In this document: piece after piece, positions 12,672 to 25,500 of the stretch | Layout of the letters: each line of letters opens with the position of its first letter | Numbering within the stretch: the first letter of the stretch is position 1 | Assembly: GCA_015183035.1 (NCBI GenBank) | Contig: JACZZP010000003.1 | Span: 310,001 to 374,000, forward strand | Direction of reading: 5' to 3' | DNA from: Meloidogyne chitwoodi | Taxonomy: Eukaryota > Nematoda > Chromadorea > Rhabditida > Meloidogynidae | DNA: 64,000 bases | Notes under the pieces: generated by a model | Databases searched by the model: none | What the model saw: only the letters and a program-made list of their open reading frames with translations | Told to the model about the DNA's origin: nothing | Made by a program: the position numbers and the translations under genes

Positions 12672-13281
12672 ATTAATTTAAAAAAAAAAATTAATTTTTT
12701 TTTAATTTTAATACCATTAATTTCCCATACACAAATTTTTATCTCCAAAATGATACTCAAAGAAAAATATTTCCAATTTTATATAAAAATGACAATTTCT
12801 GAACGAAAAGATGATAAATTGAATTTTAATGTTTTTTACTAAAAATTATTAATATTTACAATTTTCCGGAAAAGGTGAAAACCAATCAAATATTCCTGAA
12901 TACATCTAAAACATTAAAAATACTTTCAGGAAAACTTTGAAACATTAAAAACACTCAAACATTCCGGAAAGCATTCAAACAAAAATATTAAAGTATTCCG
13001 GAAAACATTTAAAAATACTAAAACATTTCGGAAAACATTTAAAACTTTAATCAAATTCAGAAACATTGTTTATTCAGGTGTCAATTTTATTTCATCAAAA
13101 GGTATTCAAGTTTTTTTATAGGATTTAAAGCTTAATTTTGAGCGATCAAAAAAGGTTTTTGACTAAAATAATGTGTAGAAAAGGGGATATCGCTGAACAA
13201 ACAAATAATCTAATTTTTTTTTGAAAAATTATTTTTCAGAGATACCCTCTTTCGGAAAATTTTATAATACATTTATTTTAA
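12672..13281. other. Convergent intergenic region, PHM and taxilin 3' ends
   Basis: 610 bp between two converging stop codons. It contains four or five TTCCGGAAAACATT-type motif copies (12864-13040) and A/T runs. No gene is visible. Confidence 0.5.
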
Positions 13282-14926
13282 TTAATCAACCTTATTTTCT
13301 TCAAGTAAATCTTCTTTCTTAACATCATTTTTCTCCTCATCTTCCTTTTCTTCTCCTTTGGTTTCATTATTCAATTCTTTAGTATTTTCCTCTTCTTTTT
13401 CAATTTTTTCATTATTTTCGGAGTCATCAGAAGGTCCAACTTTAAAAGTAATTTTTAAAATATATTTTTTTAAATTTAATCAAAAAACCTGTCCCTCTAT
13501 TTTCTTTATTTAATCGACGACAAAGTTCCTGTAATTGATTCAATTGACGATCCTTAAATGCCAATAATTTATCAGTCTCCACTTTTTGAACAGTTAATGA
13601 TTTTGCTAATCTTAAAAAAAATTTTTTATTAAATATTTTTTTAAATTATAAAAAAAACTTGTTCGCATCTTCTGCCTGTTCCCTCCATTTTTTAGCGTCT
13701 GCCTGAACTTTGATTAGGGTGCCATTCATTTTAGACATTTGTCCTTTTACGTTATCAAAGGATCTGAAAATATTTAAAAATAAAAAATCTACTCAATATT
13801 TAATATAAAAAATTAATTTTATACCCATTAGTATTTGCCAATGATTCCGTAAGTGCAGCATATTTTTTTGCATATTCCTCCAATAATTTACGAGTTGTCA
13901 ATTCTGCTTCAACTGATGCTTTTAAACATGTCTCGTCATTTAAAGACTGAAAAATTTATAGGTAAATTTTTTTAATCTTTTAATTTAAAGAAAACCCCCA
14001 AAAATTAAACAAAAAAATTAATTAATTTAAAACCTGCTTCTTCAATTGAACATTTTCACTAAAAACCTCACCAACTCTTTTCTGCATTTCTTCAATTTGT
14101 TCGCGCATTAATCCCAATTCTTTATCTTTGGCACTTGCTACTTTTGCTAAATCTGCATCGCGTTCGTCATACTTGAAAAAATTATTTAATGAAAAATTAA
14201 AAAAATAAATAAACCAATTTTTTTATCTCAGTAAGACGCGTCTCATAATCAACCGCCATCCTTTAAAAAAATTGAAAAAATAAATTAAAAAATTAAGAAC
14301 AAAACTGATTCAAATTGTTAGAAAGTCTTTCAACATCTTCAACACGTTTGCTATGCTCTTGTTTTGATTCAACAGAATGTTGAATTTCTGCTAATGATTT
14401 TTTGAATGATTCGACTGTGTCAGCGTGAGTTAATTGAATATTTTTAAGTCTTGAAAAATTGAAAATAATTTTGAAAAATAAAAATAGTAAGTAAAATAAA
14501 TAGTTCGGGATAAGATTAAGAAAACTAAAAAAATAGCAAGAAGAACCTGATTTGATTAATTTCTTTCTCTTCACGTTGAGCTTTGCTCAATTCTCGACAT
14601 AACTGCTCCAATTTTGACTTTGACAATTCTGTTTTACTAAGCATCTTTTGCAAAGAATCATTTTTCTGAAAAATGAATTTAAAAATTAAAAAGAAATAAA
14701 CCGAATTCAATTTGCCATTTTCTCGTTTAATTTGTTCCAATTCCTTCTTCTGATCACCACTAGAAACATTCAATTCAGCTAAACGACTAATCAAGAACTC
14801 AATTTGGTCTTCAAGTTTAAGCCCAGTTATAGCTTCACAAACTTTACGTCTTTGCTTTTCACGTGCTTTTTCAATTGCTGGATTTTCAACAGCTTGAGCC
14901 GATGAAGAAGTCGCTGCTAAATCCAT
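13282..14926 (-). CDS. Taxilin family coiled-coil protein
   Basis: Taxilins are long coiled-coil proteins that bind free syntaxins and act in membrane traffic. Nine exons: 14926-14702, 14665-14547, 14449-14306, 14260-14215, 14171-14034, 13946-13825, 13763-13659, 13610-13489, 13439-13282, 392 aa. Nearly the whole protein is heptad-like helix rich in E, K and L. Family signatures are KLEQLCRELSKAQREEKEIN near residue 95 and QLNQLQELCRRLNKEN near residue 325. The last exon encodes an acidic Glu/Lys-rich tail. It is transcribed divergently from eEF1B beta, with 538 bp between start codons. Confidence 0.88.
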
Positions 14927-15464
14927 AATTTGAATTTTTAAGAATTAAGATGGCTAAAATAATAATTGATTTGTTTAGCAGCAATGAACAATCTATAGTT
15001 TAAAGAAATTGAGAAAAATCAAAATCAATAGGAAAAACAGCTGCTACATTCATGAAAAACATAAAACTCTATTATATTTTTAAAAGAGTCCATAAATTAA
15101 ATTAATTTGGCGAAAAGTTTAATTAGCTACACTTTGTCCAACTTTTTATTTTTCTTTTATTCTATGATTTCTATCTTATTTTGCATGCTCTCTTCACTTG
15201 GACGAAAATTTTTGCTTATTTATAAATACGTGGTTTTTTCTTCAAAGTTTTTGTAATTTTGTAATTCTTTATTTGCATTTCTTTGATAAAAAAGAAGAAA
15301 ATCGATCTTATTCATCTAAATTGCAAAAGTATGTGAATAATTGTTCGTTTTTGCATTAGAAAATGCGTCTGATATGTCTACTCTTTTTTGCATTTCTTCT
15401 CTTTTTCTAATTCAATTTTTAAATCTTTTAGTTCATTTTAATTTATCAAGTAAAAATAAAAGAA
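14927..15464. promoter_or_regulatory. Divergent promoter region of taxilin and eEF1B beta
   Basis: 538 bp between the two divergent start codons, so it must contain the 5' regions of both genes. Pyrimidine tracts precede the eEF1B start. I see no defined promoter motif. Confidence 0.45.
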
Positions 15465-16941
15465 ATGGTAGTTGAAATTAACGGCGTTCCGTTAGAACAG
15501 CAATTAAAAGAGTTGAATGACTATTTGTCTACACGTGCCTATCTCAAAGGGTTTATTTTTATAAATATTAAAAATACTCTATTTGTTAATTTTAGATATC
15601 TTCCGACATCTGAGGATAGCTATGTGTTCGGTTCATTGAAAGCAACTCCTCCATCATTTCACAACTATCCTCATATTGCGCGTTGGTTCAAACATATTCA
15701 AAGCTTCTCTGATGCAGAACAGGCTACGTGAGCTTTTATACTGTATTTTCTTTCAAATTTATTGATTTAGATGGCCACAGGTTGGTTCTGGACCGAAGAC
15801 AACTGCTGCAACTCCGCAGGAAAATTCTAAGCCGGCGGCGAAAGAGGCAGTATATTTTTATTTATTTTTTAATGATTAACATAACAAAAAAGAGAGTGAC
15901 TGCAATTTTGAATTTTATGGTTCCCATTTTCACTTCTCACTATTTTTCCTTGTTTCGCCTCCATTTTTGATTTATTAATATAACCAAACAATAGAAAATG
16001 GGACCATAAACTTCAAAATTGTCTTCAACTTTCGTATATGCGTATATCCGAGATCTTAAATTAACTTTCGAATTTTCTCGGTCAGTTTCTGTTTTGGTAA
16101 AGTGCATCGTTGTTATCCAAAGGGCAAACCGTAGGCCAAAATCATTAAAAAAACGCTTACATTAGTTAATAATTTAAATTTAGGATGATTTTGATTTATT
16201 TGGAAGTGATGAATCTGATGATGAAGAAAAGAAGAAATTGACAGAACAGCGACTTAAAGCTTATGCTGAGAAAAAGTCCAAAAAGCCTGGAGTTATTGCC
16301 AAGTCTAATGTTATCTATGATGTTAAACCGTTAGTTTTGTTAATTTTAAAATTATTTATTTTTTTATTAAACTTAGTTGGGACGATACAATTGACCTTAA
16401 AGAAATGGAAGTGAAAGTTCGTTCAATAGGAACAGATGGACTTGTTTGGGGCACTTCAAAAATTGAGCCTGTAGCGTTTGGAATAAATAAACTTCAGGTT
16501 TTTTTAATTTTTTGGCACTTAGCTAGGAGATCCCTTTTTATTAAACCAGCTCATCCTATTTTTAAAAACCTGTAAAAATCCCCTGAATGATCTTATAATG
16601 GTTAAAATCTGAAAGGGTTTGTGTTAAAAATGTATTAAACAGGGAAATAAAAATAAGCCTCGGTAGCTCAGCGGTAGAGCTTCTGATTTTGTGGGGGCAA
16701 AAATTAAATATAGGTTGTGGGTTCGAGTCCTTGTATGACAAGATTTTACTTTTCTTCTCCTTATAGGTTAAACTCTTTAAAAAAAAATTTTTAAAGATTT
16801 CAATTTAAAAAAAAATAATTTTTTAAGATTTGTTGTTGTGTCGAAGACGAGAAAGTGTCAACAGACTGGCTTGAAGAGCAAATCACAGGATTTGAAGATT
16901 TGGTTCAATCAGTTGATGTTGTGGCTTTTAATAAGGTTTAA
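15465..16941 (+). CDS. Translation elongation factor eEF1B beta (eEF1A nucleotide exchange factor)
   Basis: The protein reloads eEF1A with GTP during translation elongation. Six exons: 15465-15550, 15596-15727, 15771-15849, 16184-16329, 16377-16497, 16828-16941, 225 aa, the same length as human eEF1B2. The N-terminal GST-like part is followed by an Ala/Pro linker, the acidic [15 protein letters not shown] segment, and the catalytic exchange domain ([34 protein letters not shown]) ending in [10 protein letters not shown], all hallmarks of the family. Intron 3 holds a 130-bp hairpin and intron 5 a decayed tRNA-like segment. Confidence 0.95.
15897..16027. repeat. Short inverted repeat in eEF1B intron 3
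   Basis: Arms of about 33 bp (15897-15934 and 15993-16027) containing ATGGTTCCCATTTTC and its imperfect complement face each other across about 58 bp. It could be a MITE remnant. No target duplication was identified. Confidence 0.6.
16657..16742 (+). pseudogene. tRNA-like segment, degenerate
   Basis: A good A-box half (GGTAGCTCAGCGGTAGAGC) and B box (GGGTTCGAGTCC) are present, but the acceptor ends do not pair and the anticodon region has extra sequence. It lies in eEF1B intron 5 on the gene's own strand. Probably not a working tRNA. Confidence 0.6.
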
Positions 16942-19589
16942 AGAGAAAAAAAAGAAGAAAAACAAATTTTTGGAGTACACAAAGGTTTTTTAAACTATAA
17001 TTTTGTTTTATTTTGAGCGCGTTTATTTAGTTACGGGCAAAAGTAGCCATAAAATTGTTGTTTTTTTTTGAAATTTTTTGTCTTGGGTTTAACGACTTGT
17101 AGTACTCTAAGTGCCTTTTTACTAAAATCAATAATAGTAAATATATTATTAAGTGGGGGTTTTTATTTATTTTTTTTTATAGTATAGTCCCTCATATTTT
17201 CCTTTTTTTATTTATACTAGTAGCTTTTTTCTCTCTCAATATTTTTAATTTTTCTTAGGCTGTCACAAAGATTTTGTGTTGAATTTATAATAATAATAAT
17301 GACGACTAGTGTATAGCGTCAATTAATCGATTCCTTTAATTTATAGTCAGCATGGTTCCACCCAAAAGATCGACTTATAATTCTTTTTTTCTCTCAGATA
17401 TCCCCTCTAAGTTATCCCAAATGTCCTATCCCAGTCTAATTTCAAACATCTCAAAATATTCCAAACTTTCCCAAGTTTGGATTGTTATGAGAGGGTGGGA
17501 TAAGATAAAGATTGGTGAATAAGGTGTCTTTTTAACAGAGTTTTATCAAGAAAAATTCTGTTAATATTAAAAATGTTGATCTTTTGGGTTGTTCCATTCA
17601 CTCGCCCTACTTTCTTCACTTAAAAAATTTTTTTTTCTAAAAACACGCCAAACTGCCTCCATCGTTATATTGCTTTTTACGTGCGTGCGTTTTACTACTA
17701 CCACACGCTTTAAGAGTCTTTTCTCTCTCTTTCCCTTAGTCAAACACGCACAGATGCATGTGTAAAAAAGAAAGGTTTTATTGACTGATTTTTTATAAAA
17801 GCATCCATTAATGCTTTTATCGATGTTGCCTTTATAGTGCAAATAAGAAAAATGTCCAGCAATAGTATATTAATTTTATGCGACGGTCTCTTTTAAATTT
17901 TGACACTATTTTTCTGATTATTATTTTTAAATTTATTCTGATATTTATTTTGTAAATTTTGATTTTAAAAAATAAAAAAACCATCATTCTGCTTCAAAAT
18001 AAAATATTTTCCCCCATCCGGAGTCGAACCATCAACCAAAGTCAGGTTTAGGCAAAACGCTTATCCACTAGACCAAACAAATGCTGTGCAGGTTTTTCTT
18101 TTTAATGCTTTAATTATTTGTTTTATTGGGAATTCTATCCCTATTTATACAAGAAAAGGGCAAGCATGTGTTTTAAGTCTAAAAAACACGCGCTTTTCGT
18201 AAAAAAATGTATGGGATTAATTTAATTGATTTTTCGTTTTAATGCTTCTTTAAATTTATTTTTTTATATTTTTCTAAAATTATTAAAATGAGCGCTCAAT
18301 ATTCTACTCAATCTCCACCCAACTTTAAATAAATTTATTTTTTTTCTTTACCTTTGCGCGTTTTTTTATCGATTTTTTTTATTATTTCGGCGACTGCATC
18401 TCTCTTTTTGTCCATTTTTTACCCCTTCTCCTTTGTTTGTTATTGTGCTCTTTTCTCAATTGCACGGAAGAGCACATTTCTTACTATTTGGATGAATTGA
18501 AAATCCAAAATATCAACTTGGAAAATAACAAAACGGAGAATTTTTAACAGAAATTTAATTTTATTTGTTGGAATTTATGGGTAAATTTTGTAAAGCGAGA
18601 CTGCATCATTGAGCTTATTGATCAGACATACACTAGTGCCACTTGAGTCTTATTGAGTAAAAAAGGTATTTCAACTTTGACTTTTCCTTTATGTTTTTTT
18701 GTTCATTTGGGTATGACCTGTTTTTATAAAATGAGTTATAGTAGTAGGTCGGTTGAGAATGACTTTGTAGGTAAAAAAGATAATATATAAATTATCTATA
18801 TTGACGAGAACCACAAATAAAGGGGGAAAGTTCTCTCCTTCTTCTCTATCGTCTGTCAACTTCGCCTTAACCTCCCCCAAACAAATATTACTGCAAACAC
18901 ACACAAAACCAATCAACTCAACATCCTTGAAGAGAAAAAGGAAAAATACTAGTAAGGAGACAACAAAAATTGATTTTTGTCTAATGCTACTAGTATATTC
19001 CGCTCTTTTGCTTTTCCCCTTTTTTAAAAATTTTTCCCAACCAATCCATTTTTCTGCTTATTTTTTTTCTAAAAATATATAAAAATAAATGTTTGTGTAC
19101 TTTATACATTTTTTTAAATGTTAAAAATTAAATTTTTAATAAGTTTAAGTAAAAAAACAATTTTTTGCTGTAGACTCTAAAGGACATTAAAATAATTTAA
19201 TATTTAATGGCGAAAGTTAGAGAAATAAATTAATTATAGATTACACTCTATATCGGAATTTTTAGTTTTCTTGATTTTTGGTCTCTTTGCTTAACACACT
19301 CTCTCGTTGTTAATTTTCTATAATGCTTAAATCTCAATTTAATTTGTTAAATGTCATTGTGTTAACAAATTTTAATTTTTACTACTTCCCAATTTTTTCA
19401 CAAATCCCCAAATGTAAAAATGTCAAATCCCTTTAAATTTTGTATTTTATCACGTTATTCATTTTCAGTGTGCTTTTAAGTAAAAAACACTAATTTTGTG
19501 TTTTGGTGTTGTTTTGCTGTTGTTTTTCTTCTCTCATTTATTCGCCCAACTTTCGGAGGGAAGCATATTTTCATTTTATTTAAAACAAA
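16942..19589. other. Intergenic region between eEF1B and DOT1
   Basis: 2.6 kb without a supportable protein gene. Short ORFs at about 17.6, 18.7 and 18.8 kb overlap on both strands, have low-complexity products and no recognisable domain. The interval contains one decayed tRNA-like segment (18011-18083, minus). The right end should carry the DOT1 promoter. Confidence 0.55.
18011..18083 (-). pseudogene. tRNA-like segment, degenerate
   Basis: Minus-strand reading shows GGTCTAGTGGATAAGC (D-arm-like) and GGTTCGACTCCGG (B-box-like) at tRNA spacing. Anticodon and acceptor stems do not form cleanly. Intergenic. Confidence 0.5.
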
Positions 19590-22500
19590 ATGGAAATAAA
19601 TAACCGTAAAATAACCGTTTCTTTGTCTAACAACAAAATTAATAATAATAATAATATTAGTCAATTACAACAACAACAAAACGGGCACATTACACACTCT
19701 TTTATTAATAATAATAAAAATAATACCTCATTATCAACAGAAAAGATTAATATTTCTACTACTTCATCAAATATTGAGAAAAAACCAATTCGTTTGAATA
19801 GTCCAATTGGTGCTTCTGCCATCTCTTGGCATTGGAGTGAGAAGGAAAAGAATAATATTGGTATTGAGGTGCTAGATATTATTAGGTTTGTTTATTTTTT
19901 TTTAAATTTAAATAGGAGAATCTTCACATGCTATGGGATCCATTCATATTTTGGTCAGAAAACCCGTAAAACCCTAACTTCCGAAAACTTTGGAATTTTC
20001 CAAGAAATGCCTGGTCCGAACTTTAAAATCCAAAGAAAGTCAAGTCCGGATTCTTCTCTGCTGCATTGTCTTGATTTTTCGGTTAGAGGATGGTCGAGAA
20101 TACAGGTAAAAGTGATGATAAAATGTGGGGAGTTAGTTATGGATGCCCAAAAAAGGTTATTTTATAAGCTCTAGATTTTTCAATAAAAATTTCTTTTTTT
20201 TTTTAAATTTTAATTTAAAGGTTGGCACTTATTCACTTTCCTGAATTGGCCTCTCCACTTAAATCTAAATTGGAAAGCGTTGATGTCTTCAAGTAATTCT
20301 TTTAAAATTTTAGAAATTTTTTTTTAATTTTTTTAGTTATGATCAAGTCCGCTCGTTGGCTAAAAAGTTTAATAAAATCAGCAAAGAGACTGCCCTAACT
20401 GTAAATTGAGTTTATTTTATTATTTTTTTAATTTTATTAGAGAAAAGAAAATTCAACGTCCAAAACAGCCCAAAATACAAATAAAGAATTACTTCATCAA
20501 ATAATTACTAGAAGTTATAATAGAGCAGTGGACAATGAAAAAGCACTAAATAAGCATTACGAGGCTTTTTCATCTCAAACGTATGGAGAAACTTCGTATG
20601 AACGGATGCAGATGATAATTGATGAACTTAAGCTTACTCAGGTTTGTTTTGTTGTTTTTATTGATTATATGGTTACTTTTATTTTAACATTTGTTGTGAT
20701 GACTTTTAGTTTAGTGGTAGAGTTCTGGGTTTTGTATCGATGGGTGAAGGGTTCGAATCCTTTTGAAGGCAAATCTTTTCTAATTTCAACATTTATTGTT
20801 TTTATCATTCCAAAATTTTTTTCTAAATTTCTAAAAATATCTTAAAGTTTATTTTCAATGTTTTTTCTTTTGTAGTCAAAAATTCTCTCTAAATTTAATT
20901 TTTAGAAAGACGTATTCGTTGACCTTGGAAGTGGAGTTGGCCAATTAGTTGTGCACATTGCCGGTGCAACACAGGTGCATAGAGCGGTTGGAATTGAAAT
21001 TGCACAGCTCCCATCTAAATTTGCAAAGAAACTCGAACCTGAATTTAAAAAGTATTTTTTCTAATTTTTTTACAATTTTTTTTAAATTAATATTTAGATT
21101 AATGAATTGGTTTGGTCGCCCATTTAAACCATTTGAATTACTTCATGGTGACTTTCTCTTTCAAGAATATCGAAAACTCATTACAGAAGAAGCCTCAATC
21201 ATTTTTATTAATAATTATGCCTTTCAATCTGATTTGGAAACTCGAATTAAAAGGGAATTACTTTTTGATTTAAAAGATGGAACTCGAATTGTTTCTACTA
21301 AACCTTATGTGCCATTAAATAAACAAGGAGGGGCTATTACTGATAGACAATTAAATGGTTTCTTTTTTAATTAAATTTTTTTTATTTATTTAATTGAAAT
21401 TTTAGATATTTCCGTCATAACAGAAGTTACCGAAATGAAACCTTGTCCAAATCCATGTTCTTGGACTTCTGCTTATGTTCCTTATTACTTACATACCATA
21501 AATAGAACAAAGGTTTATTTTTTTTTAATTTTATAATTTTTAAAAATCTAAAATTTAGTTGGAAAATTATTTTTTAAAATTACGAAATTCTTCCCTTCGT
21601 GCAAAATCTTCGGACACAGGAAGTAGACGTTCTTCGACACCCAATTCTTCTTCAAAAACTTCTACAAATTCAAGAGAGTCCAGTGTTTGTTGTATTCGTG
21701 CTCCCAGTAGAGAAAAATCTTGTTCTGACAATAATAATAATATTGGGGGACGTGTAAATGATAATATTAATAATGGAGAGTTTGAAGGAGATTATTGGTA
21801 TTTTTTATTTTATTTATTTTTATTTTATTTTTGTTTTTTTTTAATTTAAATAATTTTCTTTTGTTTAAATTACGCCTCTCGAAATGGAGTTGAAAAAATT
21901 TAAAAAATAAAAAATTATTTTTTACGAATAATTGAGCCGAAAATATTTAAAAGTCAATTTTTAAGGAGTCAATTTTTTGTAACAAATTTTTTCCTTTGAG
22001 AGGCATTATTTGGCGAAGAAATTAATTTAAAAATAACCACGTTTTCCTTATTTTTGGAGCAAAAATATATTTTTTTAATTTTAAGAAATAATAAATTTTA
22101 AAAAAAACCTAAAAATTAATTTAAATATTCCAAAAAATTATTAAAAAAAAATTAAATATTTTTTTCTAAAGTTTTGGTCCAACAACTAGACGTAAATGGA
22201 ATGATTATGTAAATGAAATGGAACAACAAAAAAGACGTCAAAGTAGTTGTAGTAGTAATGGAGGTAGAAGTGGTAGTGGAGGAGGAGAAAAAGCAGCAGC
22301 TAAAAATGCTGTTATAAAAATTAAAAACATTAATAATAACAACAATAATAATAATAATATTATTTTAAATTCATCGTCAACGCCACCAACTCCAACTAAT
22401 AATAATAATACTCAAACAACAACAACAATTGTTTCATCTAATAATAATAATACAACAAAAATTTTAAAAATTGTTAAAAACTTTTCTTCTGAAAAAACAA

Positions 22501-25500
22501 CAATAGAAGATAATAATAATAATTTGCATACTATTCCTAAACTTAGATTACAACAAACAACAATTAATAAAAATGATGAACAAAATGTTGAGTTAAAAAC
22601 ATCAAATAATAATAATGTTGTTGTTGTTCCGATAAAAATTGAAAAAGATGATGAAAATTTGGGAGAAAACAAGTTAATGAGTGAAAATGTTTGTAATAAT
22701 AATTCTTATGTTGTAATACAAACAACGCCTAAATTGACTGAAACAATTTCAGAAGAAAATAAAAACGTAGAAAACAGCAAAAACATTGATAATGTTGTTG
22801 ATGTTGGTCTTATTTCGCCTCGTTTTGGTATGTTTATTAGATGTTTTTTAAAGGAAATATAATAAATCTGAATTTAATTTGAACATTTAAATAAAATTAG
22901 AATAAATTTAAAACATTTAGAATAAATTTAGATAAAAACATTTAAGAAAAACATTGTTTTTAAATCAGAATAAAATAAAAACATCTAACAAAGCAGAATG
23001 TTTTACTAGTATAACATAATTTTTCAAAAACATTTTGTTCTGTTAAATGTTTTTATTTTATTCTGATTTAAAAACAATGTTTTTCATAAGTTTTTTTTGA
23101 TTTGTTTTAAACATTTGTATTTTTAATAATAAACAAAACATGTTTTTTAGAACCAATTTCCCCTGACAAAACAACAACAACACCTATTATTAGTAACTAT
23201 AATAGCATTTCCAATGTTTCATCAAACAAACGAACATCATCAGGAAAACGAAGTTATGAACGTAAAGAGAGGGTAAATTCTTTTACAAAAGGGAGTAGAG
23301 GAAGGCCAAGGAAATCTGCAGAATCATCATTAACAAATAATATTTTACAACATCATCATAGCAACCCTAAAGTTCCTCGTTTATCAGATGATGCACGTGA
23401 TGGAATGGAATTAATGCATCAAATGACTTGTGCTATTCAAATGGTTTAAAATTATTTTAAAAATTAATTTTAAATTTTTTTTTTATTTTTTAGGGAAAAC
23501 CGATGGATGCAGCTTCAATATTAGCAGATTTGGCTAATCAAAAAGCTAATACAAATAATCAAAATAATATTGAAGAACTCAATTCTTGTTTAAATAATAA
23601 TAATGAAACACCTAAAGGAACTTCATTAAATGCTTTAAAAAATTTAAAAATGTCATCACCATTAAATACTCAATTTTTCCCATTTCCTCAATTTGACAAA
23701 ACTGTGAACAACAACAAAAATTTGACACAAAAACAACAACAACAAAATTATAAAAAACAACATGAAAATGAAGTTAATTTACAATCCTCCAAATATCCAG
23801 AAATTAATAATTTTTTGGGTAATAAAAAAATTATTTTATTTTTGAAATAATTTAAAAAAATAATAAAAAAAATTTTCAGATTCCATAAAAAATGCTTATG
23901 AGAATTTCTTTGACGAATTTAATTCAAATTATAAACAACAACACAATTCAAATTCTGGAGAAAGTTTGTTAAATCAAGATGATAAAAAAGAACAACAAAA
24001 TAATTTTAAAAAATTTGAAAAATTTCGTTCAATTTTAGGTATTTTTAATAAATTTACATTTTGTCCGTTTGGCGTTTTGGCCAATTTTATTTTTGTTGTC
24101 TTTTTTTAAAAATTTTAAAATAATAAAAATTAAATTTTAGATTGTACTCCTTTAAAAAATGCTTCTTTTAATTGTGAAGAAATGGAAGAAGATGAAGAAA
24201 ATGGTGGAAGAAGAAGAGTTGCAAGTTTGGGTGAAGAACAATTGACGTTTTTCTCAGCAGAAAGTCGCCAACGTTTTTCTTGTAGTGGTGCAATTGAAAA
24301 TAATAATGTTTTTGATAATAAAACGACACCCATTAGAACAACAACAATGTTGCAGAAAATAAATAATAATTGTAAACAAACACCAAAAACAAATACAAGT
24401 TTGTTTGATAAAGGAGGAAATTTGTGTTTAACTAAACAACAAACAATGGAAAAACCTCATTCTATGCAACGTTTGCAAGAATTGAATAAACGTGTTGAGG
24501 AAAGGAGAAAATGGTTAGTTGTTGTTTTTATGTTTTTAATAAAACATTTGTTTTTATGTTTTTAATAAAACATTTGTTTTTTGTTTTTAATAAAACATTT
24601 GTTTTTTGTTTTTAATAAAACAGTTGTTTTTATGTTTTTAATAAAACATAACATTTGTTTTGTTTTGATAAAAAGACAAAACACATTAAATAAAAGTTCA
24701 CTTTGAGTCTCATTTAAAAGAAAAAAAATTTTTTTCTTTAGGTTATTAAACGCTTGGACAGAATTTCAAAATGAAATGCAATTATTTAATACTGATTTGG
24801 ATTGTTTAGTTAATGAATGTCAATATCAACAAGAACAACAACAAAATCAATTATTATTATTGGGAGACTCAAATAACCAACAATTACAACAAAAACAACA
24901 AAACAATAATCAACAACAGCAATTACAACAACAATTAGCTTTACATTTAATAAATCAACAACAAGCCCAACAACAACAACAACAATTAATTGAGGCAGCC
25001 CAAACACAATTAGCAATTCAAGTACAACAAGCACAAAAACAACAAGCTGCTGCTGCTATTGTTGCTTCTTCTGCTATTTTAAATAATAATAATAGTCCAA
25101 ATAATAATAATCAACAACAACAGTCTTCTTCTTGTGTTAATCAAGTATTTTTTTATTTATTTAATTTTTTAAATTAATTTATTAAATTAATTAATTTAAT
25201 TAAAAAAGGCAACAACAACAACAGTAAATAATCAACTAGATTTATTAATTAACGAAATGCGTGAACGTTATTCCCAACAATTAACGGCACAACACCTTTT
25301 GACTCAAATAACCCAATTTGGTCTATTAAACACAATTTCACCTCAAGAAATTTCTGCTTTACAATCCATAGCATCTGGGGCTGCTTTAAATAATGTTGTT
25401 CATCAATTAAGTCCAGTGGCTGCTGCAGCTGCTGCTGCTGTTGTTTTACAGCAACAACAACAGCTTAGTCCAGTTAGTTTATTTTTTTTTAATTTAGAAA

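Noticed and set aside
18689..19082. Overlapping ORFs on both strands near 18.7-19.1 kb
   Set aside because: No domain, no splice consistency, mutually antisense and rich in Lys/Phe/Ser as expected from AT-rich non-coding DNA.
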